From contig JAJXXI010000593.1 in the NCBI GenBank assembly GCA_021781185.1, positions 1 to 9,137 on the forward strand: 9,137 nt of DNA. Direction: 5' to 3'. Positions 1 to 7,111 of the stretch are shown one piece after another (the first letter of the stretch is position 1; each line of letters begins with the position of its first letter). Both the position numbers and the translations under genes were made by a program. The DNA is from a bacterium. Its GTDB lineage: Bacteria; Verrucomicrobiota; Verrucomicrobiia; Limisphaerales; UBA11358. The notes below the pieces were generated by a model that saw nothing but the letters and a program-made list of their open reading frames with translations, was not told where the DNA came from and searched no databases.

Positions 1-1
1 T

Positions 2-70
2 GGTTCAATAGCACCGCGTCAGATTTTACTGGATAACTTTTCCGAGCAACGTAAAGAGGGCGTCAAGTAA
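2..70 (+). CDS. Possible C-terminal end of a gene entering from the left edge
   Basis: Frame 2 from the left edge is open for 22 codons and ends at TAA (68-70). The visible peptide ends in the charged stretch DNFSEQRKEGVK, which reads like an ordinary soluble C-terminus. The stop lies 13 bases before the stop of the debranching enzyme on the other strand, a normal spacing for convergent genes. The piece is too short to assign to any family, and a 22-codon open frame can arise by chance. The alternative is that 1-83 is simply the untranslated region beyond the debranching enzyme. I see no hairpin terminator or other element in this stretch. Confidence 0.25.
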   Translation, partial: GSIAPRQILLDNFSEQRKEGVK

Positions 71-83
71 AGGTGGGGGTGAC

Positions 84-3000
84 CTATTGGTTTAACAATC
101 TCCACACCCGCAACACCTCGGTGGCGCCCCAGGCCTGCGCATCGCAGCCGCGCTGCGTGTGCGGCGCGTCGCCATCCAGGATTTCGGGAAGTTGGCCGAG
201 GCAGCCGGAATTCAACAGCTTTTCCGTGCTGGCGAGATAGCTCTTGGCCGCCGCCACGGATTCCGGCGAGCAGTCCCAGGCCCGCGCCAGTGCTTCGCAA
301 AATGTGGGGAACGTCCAGGTCCACGCTGTGCCGTTGTGATAGGCGGGCTTGCGGCTCGTATCCTCGTCTCCCTCATAACGCGGGCGATACGGTTCGCTCG
401 GGTTGTTGAGCAGATGGTCGTCGTGCCGTATGGGCAGTGGAATGGACACCGGCAGCGGGGCGAGCGAGCGCAGCGCGCCCGGCACCACGAGATGTTTTTG
501 CGCGGCTGCAACGCCGCGTTTCGCCCGTTCCCCGGTTACCAATCCGAGGCTGACACTGAAAAGAAAGTTGCTGCGCAACGCGTCGCTCGGCGTTGCGTCC
601 CGCGCGATGACGCGTGGTTTGGCCAGCAACACGTCCGCAAACCAGCCCTGGTCTTCAAGCCAGAACAGGCGTTCAAAAGAATCGGTCGCGCGACTGGCAA
701 GGTCCCGCCATTTTTTCCGGCCGGCCGGGTCGCTGATGTTTTCGAGCAGGCGCAGCAGGCGGATCCACAACACTTGAATCTCGACAGGATACCCTTCGCG
801 CGGCGTGCCTGCGGGGTAATTGGTGTCCATCCAGGTGAAATGGCTCGGACTCCAGATGAGCGCGGAGTCAGCGTCCATAAGGATGCCGTTGGGCGTGCCT
901 TTGGCATAATTTTCCGCGATGCTCGTCAGCACGTCGCGGACGGTGCGGCTGGCGTCAACGCGCGTGTCGAAAAATTTCCTTTCGCCGAGGTCTTCACAGA
1001 CAATGGCAAACCACAGCGGCGCGTCGGAGGTGTCGCGGTTGGAAACGTCGTTGCCGTGAATGGTGTTGGGCAGGGTGCCGTTCTGCTCAAATTTGGCGAA
1101 GGTGAGCAGAAGCTGTTTGACTTCCTCCGTCAATCCGGCTGCCAGCAGTCCGCGCGCACAGATGAGTGAATCACGGCCCCAGTCGAGGAACCATGGGTAG
1201 CCGGCGATGACCGTTTTGCCATCGTCACGGCGGACGACAAATTGTTTTGCGGCGTGGACCAGCCGCGAGGCGAAATCACTTTGAACTTTTCCGTTCTCAC
1301 CTTCCCGTTGTGCCCTTTCTTCCGTTCCCGCCGTCACCACCAGTGTTGCCACGGTGCCCTTGGCCAGGGGCAGGTCAAACCAGCCGGGGCTGTAGGCATC
1401 GCCACTGGCGGTCTGGCCGCGCGTCTGCTCGACGGGGTGGGGGATGTTTTCGCACCACTCGGGCTGCGGATGGTATTCACCCGTGTCTGCGAAAACACGC
1501 AGTTGCCGGTCCGGAGCCGGCGTGAACGCAAAACCGGTTTGGAACACGTTTGGGGTGCCCGGTGTCGGAAGCAGGTGCGTGTTGGACGCAAAATGAAAAT
1601 CCGCGCCGCCATTGCGTTTGGTCTCGCTGTGGAAATTCCGGTCCTCGATATCCGCGCGCACGGTCAGGCGCACGTCGGCATGAGCGGGCAATTGTTTGCC
1701 GTGCGCCAGTTTCTCCGTCGGCCGGCGGAACTGGAAAACGACAGTGTTTTGTTCCGGCAACATTTCCGCGCGCAATTCAATTTCAACCGTGCGGCCGTCG
1801 CCGGCATTGGCGATGAATTTCCAGCACGCGGGCGGCCCGGCTTCGAAGGTGACGAGATTGGCGAAATTGAGCGGCGAGAGAAAGCCGTCGGCATTCACCC
1901 AGACGCGGAGGCGTTTCACAAAGACATGCCGGTCCACCGGCACGGCTGGGTTCAGGTTCGCGCCCAGAACACAGTCGTATTTCGAATTCACCCGCCCCAG
2001 ATCCACGCACAAGCGCGCCATGCCGCCGATGCCGTTCGTGAGCAGAACCAAATCCGCCGGCGCGGGCGCGGGCGGGCCGGACAACGTGGGAACGGGGGCG
2101 AGGAATTGAATGGATGCCGAGATATGCGGCGAAGTCGTGGCGTAGCGTTCCAGCAACAGTTCAGCTTCCGTTGCCAATTCACGCGGGGCGAAGCAGGCGA
2201 CATGGCAGTTGCCGGCGGCAATGGATTGAACATGAAGGGAAGCCGGCGCGGACCCTCGTTCCGGGGGACGCAAGATCAGTGTGGCGCGGAATGGCGTGGC
2301 ATCGGTCACCAGCAGCCAGTGTCTGTGCGGAATCATCGTGACGCGGCGGGCGTCCAGCAAAGTCCATTCGACCACGAGCGGGAGAATTTTCCCCGCTTCG
2401 ACCTCGGCCAACAAGTCAGGCAGCGGTGTGACGGGTTTGCGCCAGGCGCATTCGCTGGCGGCCGCGAGGAAATGTTTCGGCGAGCGGTCAACTTGTTCTG
2501 CAAGCCAGCGCCAGTCAAGCCCGTCCACGATTTCAACCGGGATAATTTGATTCAGCGACTCGATGGCGAAGGCGGCTTGCGCGCGCGCGCGGCGATAATC
2601 ATCGCCGCTCAGGCCGGCGGGTGTTTCGGCCGGCGCGAGACAACAGGCTGCGCCAGGCGAAAGAGTGAAGGACGCCTGGTCCTTCAGGAAGATAATCCTG
2701 GGCAGCAACTGGCCCAGCAGATCCACTTGCAAGGAGGACAGTGGAAGACGGAGGGCGGAAGCGTCCAGCGTGAGGCAGTTTTCCTTTTCCAAATCGGGGT
2801 TCACCAAAATCAATACGGGATCCTTGCCCTCGGCGGATTCGCGGAGCAGGGCGAAGACCGGCGAGTCCGGCGCGCTCAGACGCGTGAGGCTTGCGCCGTC
2901 AAAAAAACTGGGATGGGAGGCGAGCAGCCCGTTAAGTCGGGCGAGTTCGGGGATGATGTTTTCCGGGCAGTCCCAGTTTAGTCCGGTGTTGCCGTGGACG

Positions 3001-4388
3001 CGGATTTTCTCGGTGGCCAGCCATTCCACGCCGCAGGTGAAGGCGAAGCCGCCGGTCGGGCTGGTGAGGGCGCAGAGCTGGTTGCGCAGCAGCGACCAGG
3101 CGCGACCTTTTTTGGCGAGGCGGTCGTTATCGTGCGTTTCGGAATAGTGGACGTAGGTGCCGAGGCGTTCGCTTTGGCGGTTGGCGTAGTCGAGATAACC
3201 CGCGATGTCGCGGGCGGAATAATTTTGAAACAGCTCGGAGTAGGCCCATTGCATGCCACCTTCCGTCAGCAGAAGTTCCGTGGTCTCCCACGCGCCGCCA
3301 AGGCCTTCGAGCAGAAAAATGGTTTCGGGAAATTCATCCTGCACCCGGGCGATGATGTATTGCCAGGCGGTCGCGGGAATTTTGTAGCCGGCATCACAAC
3401 GGAAACCGTCCACACCGCGCCGGCACCAGGTGAGGAGCGAGTCGGCGATGATGTCCCAAAGCGCGACGTCATTTTGTTCCAGTTCAACCAGATCTTCCCA
3501 GACCATGCCCCAGGCACCGGGGCTGGCGAACTCGCCATCCGGTTTTTTCAGGAAAAACTCGGGATGATTTTCCTGCAAGGTTGAGCCCCAGCCGGTGTGG
3601 TTGATGACGATGTCAATGAGAACACGCGCGCCGAGCGAATGCGCGGCGTAGGTCAGCTCGCAGAACTGTTCGATGCCGGTGGCGCGTTTGTCGAATTCGA
3701 CGAGCGCCGGGTCAACCGCCGTCAGATCCAGCGCGGCATAAGGGCTGCCGAAGCGGCCGAGGCGCGCATAGGTCGTGGGCGTCGGATGCACGGGCAGCAG
3801 GTGAAGAATGCGGCAGCCGAGCCGGTGAACGATGTGTGGAAGCTGGCGGGTGAGGTCGCGAAATTTGCCCGAGGGCGGGAGCGTGGCGTAGCCGCCCGCT
3901 TCCAGCGATTTGAGCTGAGCCTCCAGACCGGCGTCCTCGGTGGAGGCCAGCCGCTTGGACGCGCCAAACAGCCGGGTGAAAGCGCAATAAATCGTGTTGG
4001 CGGTGCGGGCGAAGTTGGGATGAACGGAAATGCCCGCATCCGCACCGTCCGGCCAGTGCTGCCATTTTTTCCCATCAAGCAGGTAGGCTTTGGCCTTGAA
4101 ATAGCCGGTCTCGACCACGGGCAGTTCGATTTTCCACCCATCTGCGGTCCGTTGCATGGGGAGATCCCGCCAGGAGGCATCGGCCAGGGCGGCCCCGCCG
4201 GCATGGGCGGCGATGATTTCGCGGCGACGGGTGGCGGCGCGGCCCAGATTGGTGCGGAGGCGGGCCTGCCATTTTTGGTGCGCAGTGGTTGGGTTCTCGT
4301 CGCGAAGAGTGAAGATGATTTTATCGCCGACGAAGCGCAGCAGGCGTTCGCCGGTGCCGGGAGTCATGACTGGTCTGGGTAGTTCCAC
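84..4388 (-). CDS. Bifunctional glycogen debranching enzyme, GH13 + GH133 (amylo-alpha-1,6-glucosidase) fusion
   Basis: This is a predicted cytoplasmic enzyme that removes alpha-1,6 branches from glycogen-like glucan. The N-terminal half is a GH13 barrel with all the usual motifs: DIVINH (259-264), GFRCDAG (328-334, nucleophile D332), acid/base E361 in FLLEG, and HD (419-420). Residues 775-1020 carry the sandwich typical of bacterial debranching enzymes (NGIGGM at 785, NSKYD at 801). The C-terminal GH133 domain shows GYPWFLDWGRD (1063-1073), NRDTSDAPLWF (1117-1127), TWMD (1185-1188), NGTAWTW (1352-1358) and GCDAQAWG (1414-1421). By family knowledge, GH13 supplies 4-alpha-glucanotransferase and GH133 the 1,6-glucosidase activity. 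At 1434 residues it is close to eukaryotic debranching enzyme and far longer than GlgX. There is no signal peptide. The longest frame starts at a GTG (4388); an ATG seven codons in (4365-4367) is an equally good start, and neither has a well-spaced Shine-Dalgarno. The family call is firm; which activities remain is inference. Confidence 0.93.
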   Translation of the reverse strand: MELPRPVMTPGTGERLLRFVGDKIIFTLRDENPTTAHQKWQARLRTNLGRAATRRREIIAAHAGGAALADASWRDLPMQRTADGWKIELPVVETGYFKAKAYLLDGKKWQHWPDGADAGISVHPNFARTANTIYCAFTRLFGASKRLASTEDAGLEAQLKSLEAGGYATLPPSGKFRDLTRQLPHIVHRLGCRILHLLPVHPTPTTYARLGRFGSPYAALDLTAVDPALVEFDKRATGIEQFCELTYAAHSLGARVLIDIVINHTGWGSTLQENHPEFFLKKPDGEFASPGAWGMVWEDLVELEQNDVALWDIIADSLLTWCRRGVDGFRCDAGYKIPATAWQYIIARVQDEFPETIFLLEGLGGAWETTELLLTEGGMQWAYSELFQNYSARDIAGYLDYANRQSERLGTYVHYSETHDNDRLAKKGRAWSLLRNQLCALTSPTGGFAFTCGVEWLATEKIRVHGNTGLNWDCPENIIPELARLNGLLASHPSFFDGASLTRLSAPDSPVFALLRESAEGKDPVLILVNPDLEKENCLTLDASALRLPLSSLQVDLLGQLLPRIIFLKDQASFTLSPGAACCLAPAETPAGLSGDDYRRARAQAAFAIESLNQIIPVEIVDGLDWRWLAEQVDRSPKHFLAAASECAWRKPVTPLPDLLAEVEAGKILPLVVEWTLLDARRVTMIPHRHWLLVTDATPFRATLILRPPERGSAPASLHVQSIAAGNCHVACFAPRELATEAELLLERYATTSPHISASIQFLAPVPTLSGPPAPAPADLVLLTNGIGGMARLCVDLGRVNSKYDCVLGANLNPAVPVDRHVFVKRLRVWVNADGFLSPLNFANLVTFEAGPPACWKFIANAGDGRTVEIELRAEMLPEQNTVVFQFRRPTEKLAHGKQLPAHADVRLTVRADIEDRNFHSETKRNGGADFHFASNTHLLPTPGTPNVFQTGFAFTPAPDRQLRVFADTGEYHPQPEWCENIPHPVEQTRGQTASGDAYSPGWFDLPLAKGTVATLVVTAGTEERAQREGENGKVQSDFASRLVHAAKQFVVRRDDGKTVIAGYPWFLDWGRDSLICARGLLAAGLTEEVKQLLLTFAKFEQNGTLPNTIHGNDVSNRDTSDAPLWFAIVCEDLGERKFFDTRVDASRTVRDVLTSIAENYAKGTPNGILMDADSALIWSPSHFTWMDTNYPAGTPREGYPVEIQVLWIRLLRLLENISDPAGRKKWRDLASRATDSFERLFWLEDQGWFADVLLAKPRVIARDATPSDALRSNFLFSVSLGLVTGERAKRGVAAAQKHLVVPGALRSLAPLPVSIPLPIRHDDHLLNNPSEPYRPRYEGDEDTSRKPAYHNGTAWTWTFPTFCEALARAWDCSPESVAAAKSYLASTEKLLNSGCLGQLPEILDGDAPHTQRGCDAQAWGATEVLRVWRLLNQ

Positions 4389-4453
4389 CTTGCGAAGGTT
4401 TTATCAGGAAGCCGCCGCAGGTGAAAGCAAAAGCGAATTGCTCCGGGTTTGGA

Positions 4454-4482
4454 TTGCGTTGCCGACGGCAGCCCACTAGATT
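4454..4482 (+). promoter_or_regulatory. Weak sigma70-like promoter candidate with a palindrome in the spacer
   Basis: The 124-bp divergent spacer (4389-4512) contains TTGCGT (4454-4459) and TAGATT (4477-4482), separated by 17 bases. They match the -35 and -10 consensus at 3/6 and 4/6 positions. A start near 4489 would leave a leader of about 24 bases before the ATG at 4513. The spacer holds a perfect odd palindrome, TGCCG-A-CGGCA (4460-4470), which could be an operator or chance. I found no convincing promoter for the debranching enzyme on the other strand, and no Shine-Dalgarno before 4513. Confidence 0.28.
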
Positions 4483-4512
4483 GGCAGTAAATTTGCTGGT
4501 TTTAGACACCCA

Positions 4513-5352
4513 ATGGCGACCGGAACATTAAATACAGGGGAAGAAGCTCAATTACTGCAAACAATTGAGATGTTCGAGGTGATTGTGCAGTCGCAGCCGG
4601 GCGACACGCAGTCCCTGGAAATTTTGAAGGAGGCGTATTCCAAGCTGGGCCGCGAGCAGGATTTGGTGAACACGTCCAAGCGGATCGCCCAGGCCTATTT
4701 GCAGCAGGGGCAATTGTCCTCTGCCATCCTCGAGTATGAAACAGTGCTGCAACGGCTCCCCGATGATGAAGACGTGCGGACGGCGTTGAAGGAGATCGAG
4801 GACCGGGCCGGCAATTCGGTCGAGCAACCCGCCGCCGAATCCCTGCCCATGACCGAAACGGTCATGATCCACCGCAAGACCCGGATGGCGACATCCGAGG
4901 ATGTGGATGACGGCCGCAAGATGATGTATCGGATATTCGTGGAGAGCAAACTCATCACGGCGGGAGATTTTGACTTGTGCTGGCGCAATGAGGATATGAT
5001 GCGCGTGCCGTCGGATCCGGTGCCGCCTTTCGTTCAGACCCTGCAAGACAAGGGCGTTTTGCCGGTTGAAAAATCATTGCGGTTGATTTCGGACAAGTCG
5101 CGTCTGGCGTATCTGCCTTTGGACCGCTACGACGTGGACATGGATCTGGCGCGTGGTTTCCCGGCGGAGGTGTGCCGGCGCTGGTGTGTGCTGCCGTTTG
5201 ACCGGATGAGCAAGGCGATATTGGTGGCGACGGCCAACCCGTTCAACCAGCAGGCCGCTAAGGAACTTGCCGAGGCGACTAACCACCGTTTGTTGTGGTA
5301 TGTCGCCGCCCCCAACGAGATTGTCTCCAACTTGCGCAAAGCGTTCCGCTGA
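4513..5352 (+). CDS. TPR protein with C-terminal GspE-N (MshEN-like) domain, partner of the GspE/PilB ATPase
   Basis: This 279-residue soluble protein has two parts. Residues 13-95 form at least two tetratricopeptide-like helical hairpins; the second carries AYLQQGQLSSAILEYETVL (61-79) with the usual small and aromatic positions. A polar linker (about 100-135) leads to residues 136-279, which resemble the N-terminal domain of GspE/PilB ATPases, including YLPLDRYDVD (200-209), VLPFDRMSKAILVATANPFN (226-245) and a final helix. There is no Walker A or B motif, signal peptide or membrane segment, so it is not itself an ATPase. The stop is two bases before the ATPase start, so translational coupling is likely. 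GspE-N domains dock the ATPase to the inner-membrane platform, and some bind cyclic di-GMP. I infer an adaptor or regulator of the same secretion/pilus machine. The ATG at 4513 lacks a clear ribosome-binding site, but it is the only sensible start that keeps the TPR region whole. Confidence 0.8.
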   Translation: MATGTLNTGEEAQLLQTIEMFEVIVQSQPGDTQSLEILKEAYSKLGREQDLVNTSKRIAQAYLQQGQLSSAILEYETVLQRLPDDEDVRTALKEIEDRAGNSVEQPAAESLPMTETVMIHRKTRMATSEDVDDGRKMMYRIFVESKLITAGDFDLCWRNEDMMRVPSDPVPPFVQTLQDKGVLPVEKSLRLISDKSRLAYLPLDRYDVDMDLARGFPAEVCRRWCVLPFDRMSKAILVATANPFNQQAAKELAEATNHRLLWYVAAPNEIVSNLRKAFR

Positions 5353-5354
5353 TC

Positions 5355-7100
5355 ATGGCCAAAATCAAGTCATTCGCCGAACGAATCGCCGACGCCCTCG
5401 TCGAGGACGGGTTGTTGAGCCCGAATCAGATCGAGGAACTGCTCGAACGCCAGAAAAAAGAAGGCTCGCGGCTGGTCAAGCTGCTCATTGACAAGGACCG
5501 GCAATACGTCAGCCCGGACGACTTGGCCATGAGCATGGGCCGGGTGTTGAACGTCTCGCCCATCAACCTGGCCCGCGTCAACATACTGCCGGAGCTGATT
5601 GATCTGGTGCCGCGCGATTTGGCGCACAACCACAAGGTGATTCCCGTCAGCCGGCTGGAGAACCGGATATATCTGGCGATGGCGGATCCGCTGAATGTCA
5701 TTGCGCTCGATGATATCAAGCGCATCACCAAGCTGGAGGTCACGCCGCTCATTGCTTCGGAGAAAGCCATCACGGACAAGCTCAGTGCCATAGATGCCGC
5801 CAAGAGCGGGTCCATGGAGGACATCATTCAGGACGCGCAAAAGCGCAGTGATGCCATTGGCGATGGTGAAACGATTGAGTCCGTCAAGGAGACGACCGAG
5901 GAAGTCAATCTCGACCAACTGGCTGCGTCCAGCGAAGAAGCCCCGGTCATCAAGCTGGCCAACCTCATCGTCTTGCAGGCCATCAAGGATCGCGCCAGCG
6001 ACATTCATCTGGAGCCGTTTGAAAAAACCATGCGCCTGCGTTACCGCGTGGACGGTGTGCTGTTGGACGCCACGCCGCCGCCGAAAGTCATGCAGCTTGC
6101 GCTGGCATCGCGTTTCAAAATCATGAGCAACCTGGACATCGCCGAGCGCCGCCTGCCGCAGGACGGGCGCATGCGGGTCAAGGTGAGCGGGCGGGATTTT
6201 GATTTGCGCGTCTCGATTCTGCCGACGGTGCATGGCGAGAAAATCGTGCTGCGGGTGCTGGACAAGACCAATTTATCCGCCAGCATTGACAAGCTCGGGC
6301 TGGACGCCGACACCTTCAAGCAGTTCAAGTCCGCCATTGACGCGCCGCACGGCCTGATTCTGGTCACCGGCCCGACCGGCTCCGGCAAGACCACCACGCT
6401 TTATTCCGCGCTGAATGAGTTGAACAACCCGGCGTGGAACATTATCACCGTGGAGGATCCGGTGGAATTTCAGATTCCCGGCATCAATCAGGTGCCCACG
6501 AAAAAGGAAATCGGCCTCTCCTTTGCCAACGCGCTGCGCTCGATCCTCCGCCAGGATCCGGACATCATCATGATCGGGGAAATCCGCGACACCGAGACGG
6601 CGGAAATTGCCATTGAAGCCGCGTTGACCGGCCACCAGGTGTTGTCCACGATGCATTGCAATGATGCGCCCGGCGCGATCGCCCGCCTGGATGACATGGG
6701 CATCGCGCCCTTTTTGATTTCGTCGTCCGTCATCCTGTCCTGCGCACAACGGCTGATGCGCCGGATCTGTTCGCATTGCAAGGAACCCGTGACGTATCCC
6801 GCCAAGATGTATGAGGATCTCGGCATTGATCCCGCCATGTTTGAAGGGGTTCAGTTGTTCCGCGGACGGGGATGTGACCGGTGCAAAAATTCCGGTTATG
6901 TCGGCCGTATGGCCATCATCGAGGCCATGACGATTACGGACCAGATTCGCAAACTGATCATCTCCCGTTCCAGCACGCGCGAAATGGCCAAGCTGGCGGT
7001 TAATCAGGGAATGCGCACGCTGCGCACGGTGGCGCTGGATCGCGCCCGTGACGGGGTTTCCACTCTGGAGCAGGTCATGCTCGGCACGTCCGCCTACTAA
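5355..7100 (+). CDS. gspE: GspE/PilB-family type II secretion / type IV pilus assembly ATPase
   Basis: This is the cytoplasmic hexameric ATPase that drives pseudopilus or pilus assembly at the inner membrane. The 581-residue protein is full length. Residues 1-145 form an MshEN/GspE-N domain with two helical copies (from RIADALVEDG at 10, and from SRLVKLL at 38) followed by an alpha/beta half (IPVSRLENRIYLAMADPLNV, 96-115). The catalytic part has Walker A GPTGSGKTTT (339-348, K345), an Asp box around VEDPVEF (366-372), Walker B DPDIIMIGEIRD (401-412) and a His box TGHQVLSTMH (425-434). A zinc-binding tetracysteine follows (C472, C475, C507, C510), then GYVGRMAIIE (514-523). The start chosen is the ATG at 5355, two bases after the upstream stop. 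An in-frame GTG at 5295 would add 20 unlike residues and overlap the upstream gene. The tetracysteine and intact His box favour an assembly ATPase over a PilT retraction ATPase. Sequence alone does not separate GspE from PilB, so the symbol is a family label. Confidence 0.95.
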   Translation: MAKIKSFAERIADALVEDGLLSPNQIEELLERQKKEGSRLVKLLIDKDRQYVSPDDLAMSMGRVLNVSPINLARVNILPELIDLVPRDLAHNHKVIPVSRLENRIYLAMADPLNVIALDDIKRITKLEVTPLIASEKAITDKLSAIDAAKSGSMEDIIQDAQKRSDAIGDGETIESVKETTEEVNLDQLAASSEEAPVIKLANLIVLQAIKDRASDIHLEPFEKTMRLRYRVDGVLLDATPPPKVMQLALASRFKIMSNLDIAERRLPQDGRMRVKVSGRDFDLRVSILPTVHGEKIVLRVLDKTNLSASIDKLGLDADTFKQFKSAIDAPHGLILVTGPTGSGKTTTLYSALNELNNPAWNIITVEDPVEFQIPGINQVPTKKEIGLSFANALRSILRQDPDIIMIGEIRDTETAEIAIEAALTGHQVLSTMHCNDAPGAIARLDDMGIAPFLISSSVILSCAQRLMRRICSHCKEPVTYPAKMYEDLGIDPAMFEGVQLFRGRGCDRCKNSGYVGRMAIIEAMTITDQIRKLIISRSSTREMAKLAVNQGMRTLRTVALDRARDGVSTLEQVMLGTSAY

Positions 7101-7111
7101 TTCTCTGGGGA

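Noticed and set aside
2579..2592. Alternating GC run as a repeat or Z-DNA element
   Set aside because: It is about 14 bases, within codons for an Ala/Arg-rich helix, and expected by chance in GC-rich coding DNA.
159..4382. Series of long + strand open frames opposite the debranching gene (159-1169, 1242-2981, 2994-3584, 3597-4382)
   Set aside because: All lie in the frame whose codons pair exactly with the sense codons. They stay open because the GC-rich gene seldom uses TTA, CTA or TCA codons. The translations are compositionally odd and match no family.
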